64,000 nt of DNA from Pholis gunnellus (lineage: Eukaryota; Chordata; Actinopteri; Perciformes; Pholidae). The notes beneath the pieces were generated by a model. That model searched no databases, was not told the DNA's origin, and was given only the letters and a program-made list of their open reading frames with translations. Shown here one piece after another: positions 44,848 through 56,065 of the stretch. The DNA is taken from positions 27,092,017 through 27,156,016 of the forward strand of contig OU342806.1 of NCBI GenBank assembly GCA_910591455.2. The letters run 5' to 3'. The number at the start of each line of letters is the position of its first letter. The stretch's first letter is position 1. The translations under genes and the position numbers were made by a program.

Positions 44848-45092
44848 TAGGGCTGCCCCCTCTTAGTCGGTTAGGCGACTAATCAGTCGTTGTGGTCTTA
44901 GTCGACTAAGATTTCTCTCATCGATAAGGCTTTTTATGCTTTTTGAAATGCTGAATTACTTATTTCCAAGAAATGAACGAATACATCTCTGTTAAAGTGT
45001 TGCTTTGGGGTTTCATGATTCTTTGTGGAGATAATCAGGACAGATGGAATGAGGGTTGAGTATGGATTTCTTTGGTTGAGGACAGCCCCAAT
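44848..45092 (+). mobile_element. Nearly intact non-autonomous hAT-like element
   Basis: It starts TAGGGCTGCCCCCTCTTAG and ends GGTTGAGGACAGCCCCAATA, giving short imperfect terminal inverted repeats (GGGCTGYCC / GGACAGCCC). Inside, 'agtcgttgtggtcttagtcg' and 'tgattctttgtggagataa' match a family that I recall from teleosts. The length is about 245 bp and there is no transposase. Clean 8 bp target-site duplications could not be defined. Confidence 0.75.
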
Positions 45093-45419
45093 AGCTAGTT
45101 TAAGACAGAAGCTGAAATGTTTTATCTTCCTCTGACGACCAACAATCTCTGTTGTTTTATTCAGGTGTTTAGAGTACTGATCAAAAGTTAGTGCTAAAAC
45201 GTGTTCTTGTTTCTATTCTGCATTCTGCATCATTCATTCATTTGTAGATATTTGTATAAAAACAAATGTGTTTTTTCTTAAGTTTAACTAATCAAAAAAC
45301 ATTTCCCTGAACCCTACCGTAACACAAACCCAGAAACTAAAAATGTGTTCCTGAATGAAAATAGATATTTTCACAAACCACGCCGACATTTTACAGGCCA
45401 GACGTAGACAGACCTTGAG

Positions 45420-45605
45420 ACTCACCTATTTATTGGTTCTCACGCTGCGGCCGTCACGCTGATTTATTTTGAATTTATTTTGTCATCAAGCCGTCGGCCG
45501 GGGTTCACATCACCACCTGTCCCACCTTACCAACACCATTAACTTATTCACTTCTCTCCGAGAATGAATGGAGGCAAACTGTTCTCCAAATTAATTATAG
45601 TGCCG
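45420..45605. promoter_or_regulatory. Strong candidate enhancer / conserved non-coding element
   Basis: 'cacctatttattggttctca', 'gctgatttattttgaattta', 'caacaccattaacttattca' and 'ccaaattaattatagtgcc' are packed into 185 bp without repeats, ending at the poly-G tract at 45615. AATTAATTATAG supplies paired homeodomain cores. Confidence 0.4.
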
Positions 45606-45614
45606 GGGTGAGAC

Positions 45615-45634
45615 GGGGGGGGGGGGGGGGGGGG
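45615..45634. repeat. Poly-G tract, 20 bases
   Basis: An uninterrupted G run. Confidence 0.95.
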
Positions 45635-45819
45635 ACTGGGACATGACTGAGAAAATACCACAGAAAAAGAAAGTGGTGGTGGGTAGGGGGGGGTTCTTCG
45701 CTATTTGGCCCGCTGACTCGGGGCTCGATTGTGCTGCTGGGAAACGAAGGCACAAAAGAAACAGGGGGAGTCCACTTAATCCTGGCGGGGGGGGCGGTCA
45801 CTCTGGAGCAGGGAAACAC

Positions 45820-45925
45820 CGGCGCACTCATTTATCTGTTGCCGTGTTTCATTAGGACGCCACTAACTGCCGCTGGGCCTTTTGTCTTACTAATCCTTGC
45901 AATCAAACATGCGTCCAGGGGGACG
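45820..45925. promoter_or_regulatory. Candidate conserved non-coding element
   Basis: 'actcatttatctgttgccgt', 'gtttcattaggacgccacta' and 'cttactaatccttgcaatca' form a repeat-free island of enhancer-like composition between G-rich stretches. Confidence 0.35.
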
Positions 45926-46434
45926 AAGCAGGGAACGGGACGGGGTGTGTGTGTGTGTGTGTGTGTGTGGGGGGGGGGGTATTACTTTGAACTGCAGGTT
46001 TTTATGGAGAAATCAAATGCCCGGCCACCTAGTGCAACCTTTTATCACACCGCAATACAGAGGACAAAGGAGCTGAAACGCTTCGAGGGGAAGGAGGGGG
46101 TGAATATTTGCTCAAGAGACACTTAAACAAGCAGCTGGAGAAGAAAAAACAGGGACTTTCCAGAATTAATCTTTTTTTAAAGATAAGTTAAATGGAGACA
46201 GGAGGCGAGCCCCGCGAGAACGACACGGATGGACAGAACGACGGACGCAAAGACAAACAAAACAAAGCGAGAGACGATCTGCCCGAGTTCTCGTCTGTAT
46301 TTAAGAGGAAAGGAAACAGAATGAAGTGGAGGCAGCAGCGGGCCTCTCTGGCTTGCTGGAAGCTTAGCGGTTGTTATCCCAGCGACTGGAGATAAAAAAA
46401 AAAAAACTCTCGGTGGGAGAGTGAGGGCCGCGGC

Positions 46435-46438
<4 letters not shown>

Positions 46439-46501
<63 letters not shown>
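46439..46501. repeat. (GA)n microsatellite, about 31 units
   Basis: A pure run, immediately next to a GC-rich unique island. Confidence 0.97.
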
Positions 46502-46505
<4 letters not shown>

Positions 46506-46670
46506 CATATCCCCAAAGCATTTCCTGGTGCAGAGCAGAGGTTCGCTAGCCGCCGTGGCTCGCGGCTCCGCTCACATAAAGCACAGAGGCTCCTTAATGC
46601 ATCAGTTGTGGGGGAGAATCGGACCGCGGCGAAGCATGGAGGTCGCAGGAGGGCACGCCTCTCGAGGACG
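46502..46670. promoter_or_regulatory. Candidate CpG-rich regulatory element
   Basis: 'gttcgctagccgccgtggct', 'cggctccgctcacataaagc' and 'tccttaatgcatcagttgtg' show clustered CpG and a TTAATGCAT octamer-like site. No start site can be shown. Confidence 0.3.
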
Positions 46671-46809
46671 AACGTTTTTCTTTTTTCCTCCTCCTCCTCT
46701 CACTCGTCTCTCTAAACACTTCAGCAGCTTATTTGTTTATCCTCCATCTTTCTTACTGCCAACTTTTCTCACCTTATTTCTTATTTGTTCCTGCAGAGAT
46801 GGAGGATGC

Positions 46810-47570
46810 TGAGTTCCTCTGGTTGTCATAAAGACGTAGTAAAGAAAGCACACAGGGATTAATTGGTGCTGAGGAAGTAGCTTCTGGTGTGTGTAGCAGT
46901 GATGGACCTGGAACCCCCAGCAAATATCACTCCTCCTCCTCCTCCTCCTCCTCCTCTCTTAGGACTCTCTTTCTCACTGGTCTGTTTCTCCCCCCAGCAG
47001 TGATTTGTAACAGAATCTTAAAAAACGTGCAAGATTACATTTCTACACAATGGAAGGATTATGTTGCAGGAGTTTGACTTTGAGTTGTGAACTCTGGGAT
47101 TTCCGCTAGAATTGGCAATTCAAGTGTTGTGGGTTAAACAAGACAAGGTTGTAATGATGTTCTGGGTTTGGACTTGATTAGACCACTGGTCAGCTGGTTT
47201 CTTTATTACAGCTTGTTTTATTAACAATTTTAAACTTTTTTTGGACAGTTTTTATAGAATACATTTGGATGTTTTTTGAGGAGGTAGTCAACTAGTAGCT
47301 GGTCGAGTCAGGCTGATCGAGGCACACTCTGTTCTGGCTCCAATGATATGTCTGCCAGAGTTGCCTTTGTTTGAGGAGAGCAGACTTGAGTTAGAATTTA
47401 GCTCCGTTAACACAGATCCAAAATGTTGTTCCTAAATCGAAAAGGACTAGTAAGAAAAAAAATGTAACGCAAAACTGACATGCATAAATACATTTTCAAG
47501 AATAACGGCCCCGATCCTAAAGGGACCTGAGAACAGTCAGAACCTTGGACTGTAGAGAAGAAGTAGACGT
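46810..47570. other. Unique intron sequence with a short (TCC)n run
   Basis: A TCC triplet run lies at about 46930-46956. Otherwise no exon or repeat that I can support. Confidence 0.55.
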
Positions 47571-47571
47571 A

Positions 47572-47852
47572 GTCGTATTGACGTCACCCATTGGTTTGTG
47601 GACCGCCGCTTTGAAGCCTCTGGATTGCTTCACACTCTTGGTCTTCTGGAGCAAGTGAACAGAAGTGACCATATTTGGACTGTGGAGGAGGGACGTAGTG
47701 ACGCCGTATACGGCTCCGGTAGCATGTCAATCAAGAGGTAGCCCCGCCTTAAAGCATCCCCTGCCTTATGGTCTGTTTGACTCTAAATGGACCATCATTT
47801 ACTAAATGAACATCATGCTGTATTGAAGAAGACTTGAAACTAGAGATTGAGT
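47572..47852 (+). mobile_element. Teleost interspersed repeat, head and middle part
   Basis: 'ttgacgtcacccattggttt', 'ccgctttgaagcctctgga', 'agaagtgaccatatttggac' and 'gaacatcatgctgtattgaa' match, in order, a non-autonomous family that I recall; the tail part of the family is at 31765-32050. No coding capacity. Confidence 0.65.
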
Positions 47853-48363
47853 TATTAGATGTGTTATTATTTGGACCCAGCTCAAGTCTTGGTTACGTGG
47901 ACCCATGCAGACCTCCAGCTAGCATCCAGACCTGTGCACCAGAATCAGCCCTACACTCGTACAGTACTTGTGGTGCACGATTCCTGAAACGAGTCCTGCA
48001 GCCAGGTGCCCGGGCCGCTGTTGGGCCGGGTACGGCAGCACCGTGCTGCAGGAGTACAGGATAGCAGTCGGTCACGTCTCAGCAGCTCTCTCAGCCCCGC
48101 TGCTCCCTCGGGTCGGGCCTGTGTACATTCTGCCGAGTCACCGCTCCTCTGGGGAGCAGTGGGGGAAAGCTGGGCTCAGCTTTAGCCGCTCATCCATCTA
48201 ACCAGCCGGCCAGTGTTCTGCAGGGGGGTGGTTACGGGTAGATTTCTCCCCGTCCCCCGCTGCTGGCTCGGCATGGCTCTGCTCTGTGGAGGCTCCGGCT
48301 ACTCTCCGGAAGAATCCGCTTCGGCCTGTCCAGCTGTTGATTAAGACTGCAGGGCTGCAGGGC

Positions 48364-48377
48364 TGGCCACGTGGCCA
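48364..48377. promoter_or_regulatory. Perfect 14 bp palindrome TGGCCACGTGGCCA
   Basis: It contains a CACGTG E-box flanked by TGGC/GCCA arms. The arms resemble an NFI palindrome, but with six instead of five central bases, so bHLH binding is the simpler reading. Confidence 0.4.
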
Positions 48378-48414
48378 CTGCCCCAACCACAGAGGGAGAG
48401 ACAGGGCCCCGCTC

Positions 48415-48555
48415 CACGCCTCCTTAATAATGGAAGCCGTGTATTAGCCCTGACAGTATCATTTATGGGCGAGCTTCACGCGGCGGCGGGCCAGCCGTGG
48501 GATGCTATCGTTTAAAAGCAATATGGAGTGGAATTATTTATGAGGGCACTGTCTG
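48415..48555. promoter_or_regulatory. Strong candidate enhancer / conserved non-coding element
   Basis: 'ccttaataatggaagccgtg', 'tattagccctgacagtatca', 'tttatgggcgagcttcacgc' and 'caatatggagtggaattatt' follow each other without repeats, up to the CA run at 48556. TTTATGGGC and TAATAATGG are HOX/homeodomain-like cores. Confidence 0.45.
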
Positions 48556-48575
48556 CACACACACACACACACACG
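48556..48575. repeat. Short (CA)n run
   Basis: About ten units, directly abutting the candidate element above. Confidence 0.9.
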
Positions 48576-49617
48576 CACATGGATACCTCCCTTCCTCTCT
48601 GCAATGCAATGCACCATGAAGGGCAGCGATGGACCGGAGTTCGGCGTTACGAGTGTGTGTGCGCACTAATTCAGACGCTTCATACTGTATCGTGCGAGCG
48701 CCTCTGGAATGTCAACAAGCGCTACAGAGCTTCTCTCTTTCTCTCTGCACTCAGACCTGGTCAGCAGGGACTTCAGCACCAAAACACCGAAACACACAAC
48801 GGGCGAGACGAACCCGGGCCAATGAGAGAACACCATAACGACAACCTCGTTTGTTTCGTGTCATCTCACACCGAGGGAAGGACTGTAAAAGTGGAAGCTC
48901 TCTGTTCGCTGCAGAAGTGAAACATAGAATAGGAGTTCACAGCAGCAATACAAACTGTAACATAATATGACAATGCAAGTTTTGTTTTGCGACCTCCAGT
49001 TTGCATGTTTTGCATTGAAAACCCTTCCATCTCAAAGCGGCACAATCCCTCCTTGTCCCTGGTAGGTTTTGGTATTTGAAACACTGTAACAAAAAAAACT
49101 AAATAAAACTGAAAAGTGCATGGAATTAAAACAGTATCAGTGTCAAACAAAGACAGTGTTTTGAGCAGAGTGGTGACATTTTTTTGTTGATGTTATTTAA
49201 GAGTTCACAGTAAATGTGGTTCATCGCTGCTTGTCTGAATTTGACTGACTTACTTCCGATCAGTTCATGGTGCGATCGCAGCAATAAGAGCGTTGATTTC
49301 ACAGATCGGTTCCACAGCTCTGGCAGGAGTCTTGTCTGTGGGCCACTGAGGGTCATCGTGGGTAATGTAGTATTTAGAGCCAGTTTACGCACCGAACTAC
49401 ACATAATACATCAAAACGCTACAGTGAGTTCAGGGACACGTAAGGACTAAATGTAGAGTCAGGAGATAACGGCTTGTGCTGTTGTCTTTGCGTGTGATGT
49501 GGTGTGGACACCCAGCGGAGGCCAGATAATTAAAGAGCAGATGTGAAGACACTGAGCCGCTGCTGTCACCTGAACACAGCCAGGTCGACCTCTTCGCCGG
49601 CATCAGCCTGGCTCTCT

Positions 49618-49634
49618 CACACACACACCCACAC

Positions 49635-49672
<38 letters not shown>

Positions 49673-49945
49673 GAGATGGAAGATGAAGAACAGGAGAAAG
49701 AAAGACAAGGAAAACGACAGGGGAAGAGGAGGAGGACAACAGATAGGGGAATGAAGAGGAAAGGAAAAGGGGAAGAAGTAAAGGAGGAGCAGGAGGAAGA
49801 GGACAATCGCAAGTGAACAAGAGAGGTGCAAGATGTAAGAAGAGGAGAAAGGGGAGAGAAAGGAAGAGGTGGAGGACAGAAGGAGGAAAGAGGAAGATGG
49901 AGGAGAAGAAGACAGAAAAAAAGGAGGAAAGAGAGGAGGAAGAGT
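49618..49945. repeat. CA microsatellite followed by a polypurine tract
   Basis: A CA run at 49618-49669, then about 270 bp in which the plus strand is almost only A and G. Minus-strand Ser/Phe/Leu open frames are artefacts. Confidence 0.9.
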
Positions 49946-50041
49946 CGACACACACCCAGTAACAGTAAGAGTTATGTTCTGTCAGAGGTTACTGAGTGCA
50001 TGTGTAACCACGTATATGTGCACTTGGAAACATGTGCTCAG

Positions 50042-50321
50042 CGTGTGTGTGTGTGTGTGTGTGTTTGTGTGTGTTTTGTCACGTATGCCTCTAAAGTTTC
50101 ACAGCCCAGCAGGAGAGGCTGCAGCCGGAGGGTCTCACTTCATACGGCGCCAGCACTATCAGACACACGCACACACACACACACACACGTATGCACATTT
50201 ACAGATAATAGGATACTGACATCAGCGTGTGTGTGATTAGACCTGATGAATGAAGCATGGCTATCTTAACATTTCACAAAGACCTGGCATTGCCTCATAA
50301 CGAAGCCGTCTGTGTGTGTGT

Positions 50322-50371
<50 letters not shown>
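50042..50371. repeat. TG, CA and TG microsatellites in series
   Basis: TG at about 50042-50075, CA at 50166-50189 and TG at 50312-50371. Confidence 0.95.
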
Positions 50372-50372
<1 letters not shown>

Positions 50373-50499
50373 GGGTTTGTAACTGCATGGTTCAACTCTT
50401 CATAATGACTGAACACAGGCGGCCTGAAGGGAACACACAACAACACAAACACACACGGTACTCGTGTTATTTCCACAGAAATAACACGAATAGCCCGTT

Positions 50500-52000
50500 C
50501 TATGGAGACAAGCTAAGAACCAGTGTTGCTGTAAGCTGAGGAGCCTCCACCCGGACAAACCAAACCTCTTTGGAAATACGTCTCTGAACCTGTAATGTCT
50601 GCTCATGTCCAAACCTCCACCCTAAACCCATGCTGCTCTCTGAGTTAAATCCTAATTAATTAAGCCTAAATTACCGTATATTCATTCCTATTTGCATCTG
50701 AAAAAAAATTTGCTGTGCTTTGCCGACAAGCAACATTCAGTTCGTAGGACGTTTGGAGAGCATTTTTCCCCCAGGACACATCCTCTTTTTGGTTCTAGGA
50801 CTATGAAGGAAACCATTGCTCGAGTTCCTGAGTTCCTGAAATGATTGGTTCCTTTGCAAAAGAATACGGGCCAACCGGTCCCTAACATGATCCTCAAAGA
50901 CCGCCCATAACACCTCGCAAATCAAGCGAACCATCTCTGACATCATGGAAGAGCCAGCCTGATGGAGAAGCACATAACCTGGGAGTACCAGAGCAGAGTA
51001 GAAGTGTGTGTGCGTTGCTTTAAATACGGACCGCTGAGGAAGACTGCGGGGACAATTAAAGCCAGGTTACACACACAGATATCCAATGCTAAACACACAC
51101 ACTGATTAGGGGCTCTCAGACAGACGTGTTTTCTTTTTTTTGCAGTTTTTTTAATTGAAAGCCCGAAGTGATTATGGAGTCGCAATCACTTTGGTTCCTT
51201 TTCCTCAATCAATAGTGACAAAAACTGAAAAAAACGTAATCAGCTCAGAGCTGCCCATCACCGCTGGACCTGTGTGTGTTTGTGTGTGTTTGTGTGTTTT
51301 TGTGTGTAGCGAAGACACGCGTTTAATTTACGTGACGATGAGGATGACAGCCGTTAACACATCAGACTAATTACAGGTGAGAACGAGTGGAGAGGCAGAC
51401 AGAGAGGGAGGGCGGTACATCCAGTCCTCTTCGATCTGAGCTGGAAGAAAAACACTAAACCTGGTATCTGTAAAACGCTAACTTCACAGGAAATGGAAAC
51501 TTTGTTTTTTAGATACCAAGGGGTCTAAGTACTTATCTTTGTCTTTGCAAGGACTAGAAACAGTATTCTTTAGGAGCTCAAGTGGCCCGACAGTTATTTT
51601 ACTATAAGTGTGGACAAGTTTCTCTCAGTCAAACATGGAATCAAGCATTTCAGATTTATCTTTTATCTGGTTATTAATATCAATCCAATGGTTCAGTTTT
51701 TTAATGCATTATCAGTTAAGGTGTATAAATGGCACAATCTTCTTTCGTGTTATTCATGGGTTCATAGGATTTTGTTGTTCCGCCTCAGATGTTGCGTAGA
51801 TCAGCTGCTCAACAGCTCAATCAAGGGGAGGGGTTTACCCGACATATGTGGTGTCATCAGGGAGGGGCTGGGTACCGTTTGTTGGTTTGGTTGTTCTGCA
51901 GTAAATTACATTCTGTTATATTCAGTGTGCTAGTTGGTATGTCATGTCCATAGATGAATTGTAATCAGCAGTAACTTACACACCTTGTATTAATGGTATG
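50500..52000. other. Unique intron sequence without firmly recognised features
   Basis: No exon or RNA gene seen. The part from about 51600 may belong to the LINE remnant described at 52230-52340, but I could not read reverse-transcriptase motifs there. Confidence 0.45.
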
Positions 52001-52229
52001 TTCATTATTCTGTGTGATTTGGATGCTTGGTCGCTTTAGCACACCCTTTACTAGCTTACTTTGATTTAGTATTGTTGAATGTCCCGGGTGTGTGTTTTAC
52101 TATTTGTTTCAGTAAACTTTTTGTTCATAAACGTAACTTCTTTTGCACTACTCTTGCTTATCGACCTGGCTCTTCAACATCCCTTTTTAAAGTTTTCCAG
52201 TGCCAAATCCCTTCACCTGCCCTGTATGT

Positions 52230-52340
52230 GGTGTGGTGGCACTACAGACGCGTGTCCAAGTTCAATAAAAGAGGCCCAAGGATTGAGCCTTGGGGAACTT
52301 CACATAACATGTTGATTCACTTGGATCCATAGCTGTCGAC
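52230..52340 (-). pseudogene. Degenerate LINE reverse-transcriptase fragment
   Basis: On the minus strand, about 52305-52255 reads VPQGSILGPLLLN, the conserved palm-domain motif of non-LTR retrotransposon reverse transcriptases (teleost L2/Rex1/CR1-like elements typically have GVPQGSILGPLLF). A stop lies a few codons upstream and another soon after, and the usual FADD-type motif is not recovered in frame, so the copy is dead. The plus-strand open frame at 52027-52332 is the antisense shadow of this fragment. Confidence 0.75.
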
Positions 52341-52380
52341 TGAAAGACTACTTCCTGACCTGGAGATAGGACTTGAAACT

Positions 52381-52640
52381 AGGACTGCAACAAACAATTA
52401 TTTCTATTGTCGGTTATTTGTTTGGTCTAAAAAATGTTTTTGTGTAAATCGTCTATGTCAGTTTCCCGGAGCTCAAAGGAACATCTCCAAATGTCCTGTT
52501 TTGTTCGATCAACAGTTCAAAGCCCAAAAATATTCAATTTACAAAGAAAAGCAGCAAATGGAGCTGAAACCTGCAAATTCTTGGCAAAAGTAAAGTAGAC
52601 GATTCATTTTCCCATCAATCGACAACTCGACTAAGCTCGC
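52381..52640 (+). mobile_element. Copy 3 of the teleost 'CTGCAAC...ATTCA.TTTAC' repeat, best preserved
   Basis: It begins AGGACTGCAACAAACAATTA and includes 'tccaaatgtcctgttttgtt', 'gatcaacagttcaaagccca', 'atattcaatttacaaagaaa' and 'atcaatcgacaactcgacta'. The order matches the family seen at 18478 and 32575. It is non-coding and sits immediately beside the LINE remnant. Confidence 0.75.
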
Positions 52641-53056
52641 TTGAAACACTTGAGGATTATGTGTGAAAGTCAAACCCAGTTTTCCACTCTGTTCACAAGT
52701 ATTATAAGGTCTCCTGTGTGGAAGGAAGGCAGCACCAATACCTTGATACTTAGAGTTTTAATTGAAATGCAGACCGTTTACAAGTCATTTTAAGCTGTGG
52801 TATAAATGTTTTTTGCCATTTTATACGTCTTTATATCAGCCATTGCTTACAGTTCATTCCTATTCATTCTGCCTACATATACTTCGAGATAATCTTTCAG
52901 TAAATTGTAAAATGTTCCTCTCAGTCGGCTCTCAGAGGATTTCTGACAGTCCATTTATTTCGTGGCGACGTCCTGCAGCTGCACCCACCAGGCCTGCTGA
53001 GGACGGAGGGAGTGAACGCATCACATGCCGCGCTGCTTACCCTCCCCAGTACAAAC

Positions 53057-53057
<1 letters not shown>

Positions 53058-53104
<47 letters not shown>
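53058..53104. repeat. (CA)n microsatellite followed by (CAA)n
   Basis: A CA run of about 23 units passing into ACAACAACAACA. Confidence 0.97.
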
Positions 53105-53105
<1 letters not shown>

Positions 53106-53304
53106 CAACAACAACAGACAACAATGCACGCAGAAAGAAAAAGACTGTGTCCGCTCTCCAGATGGGCCCTGAGCCCAAACAGGCCCTGCCAGCAACAGCT
53201 TGCACTGTGTGTGTTGAAAACAAAGATGACGGATTAAATATCATGTGGCGAGGTGGAGCGAGGGAGGGACGCAGTGGGAGAGAGAGAGAGAGAGAGAGAG
53301 AGTG

Positions 53305-53520
53305 GGGGAGATGATTGGCCATTATTAAGGATAATGGAGAACTTGGAGGAAGATCCGCTCTGTTGTTGTCGGGCTGTTAGCGATGAAGAATGGCTCCACT
53401 TTCTCCTCATCCTCCCCTCTTACACCACAATCAGCAATTTACCTTCTTTGTAATGTATTATGGCATGAATTATACAGCGAGCATTAGCATATTATATAAT
53501 GTTGTGAGTGCAATGATTAT
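53305..53520. promoter_or_regulatory. Candidate conserved non-coding element
   Basis: 'gattggccattattaaggat', 'caatcagcaatttaccttct', 'ttgtaatgtattatggcatg' and 'gcattagcatattatataat' lie within 215 bp free of repeats. ATTAGCATATTA is an octamer-like POU site. Confidence 0.35.
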
Positions 53521-53529
53521 CACGGTCTG

Positions 53530-54150
53530 CTAACTCGCAGTGTACAACACCAGAGTGTGACTAACAGTTAGCTCCATCTACATCCATCTACAGGCTGTTT
53601 GAGCCAAACGAGCACCAACCAAACTGTGCATTATTCTCAGTATTTACAATTTAAAAAACTGTTTCTTACTTATATATTTAACTGGCCATATTATCTGTCA
53701 TCTAATTTATTTAGCTTTTTAGCATAAAAGCAGTCAAATATGATTAAAAAAATACAAGGACTCTGCCATTAAAAAGAATGTAATGTGTGCGTTTTTCTGA
53801 CATTCACGTCGTTATAAACCCCCCAAAGTTCCAACAAATATTAGAGGACATGATCTCAACTGGAGTTAGGATAAACCCCGGATGATTTACAGATACCAGT
53901 GTGGAGACACGACAGTTTCAGCAGCCAATAAAATAGAAATAGCAGGATGTAATAAAGAAAACAGGAAGATAAAAGATATCATTGTCTATCATTATATAAT
54001 TACATGTCTGACAGGTCAAGAAACACGAGAAGAAAGGTGCCAAAATTCTGATGCGAGATGCAATAATCCAGAATTACCCTTTCTGTAAAAAACACCCTTT
54101 CCCGCTCAGGTCACGACCCCCGTGCACCTGGTCTACCTCCGTGCCTCTCG
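53530..54150. other. AT-rich unique intron sequence without recognised features
   Basis: No exon, RNA gene or repeat that I can support. Confidence 0.5.
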
Positions 54151-54159
54151 CTCCTCTCC

Positions 54160-54320
54160 TCTCTCTGACCGAGCGAGCATTCCTCCACACGCGGTGCGCT
54201 CAGCTCTCATGATGCTTATTGGGCCCAATTAACTTATTTACAACAAGGCAATCTGTAAGAAAAAACGGCTCAATTGCATTTTCGCCAGACGGGGCCCGAC
54301 GAGCGGAACGATGGAGACGG
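54160..54320. promoter_or_regulatory. Strong candidate enhancer / conserved non-coding element
   Basis: 'gctctcatgatgcttattgg', 'gcccaattaacttatttaca', 'acaaggcaatctgtaagaaa' and 'ggctcaattgcattttcgcc' occur in 110 bp without repeats. CCCAATTAACTTATTTAC combines homeodomain and forkhead-like (TTATTTAC) cores. Confidence 0.45.
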
Positions 54321-54902
54321 AGGGACAAAAACAATGTTGAGGATTAATCAGGTTTCAGAAGCGGGGGGGAGGACTTCGAAGGGTTTTACAAAGATGACAA
54401 CACTCACACACATTGAAAGTGATTGGCCTGCTCCTCTAAAGGTGGCGTGCTGAAGGCAGGTCGAGTCAGTCAGACCGTCACCGTGAGGCTGACGCTGTGT
54501 TTTGTCCGAATATTGAGAGGCAAACAACATACAGAGGTCAAAGGTCAGTGATGCAAGATTTCTTCCATCCTCACAGAAAAAATATCAACCGTAACACTAG
54601 TTTGAAAAACTAAGGTTTTGATTCTCAACTAAATAAGTTGAATCAACGCTTTTCCTCCCAAAATGTCATTTCCTGCCCTGTCTGTGGTTAAGACAATAAA
54701 AGCAAACGTCGTCTCAAATCACTTTTTTCTGTATCGAACCAGGCCGTTCCAGGATTTTACACAAAAATATTTTAGGGAAGTTAACAATTATTGCAACAAA
54801 ACTGATACGGCAATATCAATTTGACCTAAAACACTGAAACAAATCCTCATTGTTTGACTCATGTCTCATGTCCAGTTCATCTCTCCATACATCTCCCCAG
54901 GG

Positions 54903-55059
54903 ATGTGTGTGTGAGTGTGTGTGTGTGAGTGTGTGTGTGTGTGTATGTGTGTATACACAGATCAATGCTGTGACTCTGTTCTGATAACTGAACACATGAA
55001 TTCATATTACGCGTCTGTTCTCATTGATCGGCAGCCGATGACGACGCTGCTGCAGTATG

Positions 55060-55107
<48 letters not shown>
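54903..55107. repeat. TG and CA microsatellites
   Basis: Imperfect TG at 54903-54955 and CA at 55060-55107. Confidence 0.95.
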
Positions 55108-55110
<3 letters not shown>

Positions 55111-55284
55111 CCAGAACACCTTTGTTAAATGTAGCGATCAATATGGAATCAATCAGTGAGTCGAACTAAATCTCGTCCTCGTCTCTTCTCGTTGTCCCGC
55201 TTCTGTTAGATCAGAGAGGAAACTGCGGACGGAGGAGGGGGGAGTCGTACCACCTTAAGACGACTGAGTGTGATTTAAGTGCAG

Positions 55285-55720
55285 GGTGAGAAGGGGGGAG
55301 GGACAGGGACGGGGGACGGGGGGGGGACGGGGGGGGGGGGCTTTAATAGAGCCTGAAGCTAATTGCTCCGGTGGCATCTTAAAGCTCGTCTCCCCCAAAA
55401 GCCCTTGGAGCCTGGAAACTGCTGCTAACAGAAGAGCTGCTGACACAGGAGGAGAGAGGGGGGAGGAGAGGGGAGGAAGGGGGAGAGAAGAGGAGGAGAG
55501 GGGAGGAGAGTAGAGAGGAGAGTAGAGAGGGGAGGAGGAGAGGAGAGGACATGAAGATGAGAGAGGGAAAGAGAGGAAGAGGGGATAGGGAATGAAGGGA
55601 GGGGAAGACATATTGGAAGAGTGAATAGGAGAGAAGAGGAAAAAGAGAGGGGAGGAAAGACGAGAGGAAATGAGAATAGAAGAGAAAAGGAGGTGCAGGG
55701 AGGAGCAGGATATTAACAGT
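55285..55720. repeat. G-rich and polypurine tracts
   Basis: GGGGGACGGGGGG words at 55308-55340 and a GAGGAGAGGGGAGG tract at 55448-55700, separated by the unique stretch 'gagcctgaagctaattgctc'. Long Ser/Leu minus-strand frames are compositional. Confidence 0.85.
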
Positions 55721-55984
55721 AGAAGAAGGGGAGCTGGAGTTTCTCCTCGCGCACCAGAAAACAAACTGAGGCCGCCGCTGTGAGTTATTCCTCAGGTCAG
55801 GAGACAGCAGCCACACAAATGACCCCCCCCCCCCCCTCCTCCTCTTCCTCCATCCCTCCTTCTGCAGTGAGAGGCGAGGAGGAGGAGGCTACAGGGGTAA
55901 TAATACACCCCTAAGCCTGTCACTTCGGCTCAGCCCGGCGCGGGACCAACCCACAAAATAACGAAATATCACTTTCTCTCCCCT

Positions 55985-56065
55985 GGACTCCCTCCTCCTC
56001 CTCCTCCTCCTCCTCCTCCTCCAGGAGGAGGGAGGGAGGGAGGGAGGAGGGAGGGAGGAAGTTAG
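55985..56065. repeat. (TCC)n run abutting a (GGGA)n run
   Basis: CTCCTCCTCC followed directly by AGGAGGAGGGAGGGAGGG; the two halves are roughly complementary and can form a hairpin. Confidence 0.9.

Noticed and set aside
52027..52332. 101-codon plus-strand open frame
   Set aside because: Its end is the antisense of a LINE reverse-transcriptase motif on the minus strand, so it is not a gene.
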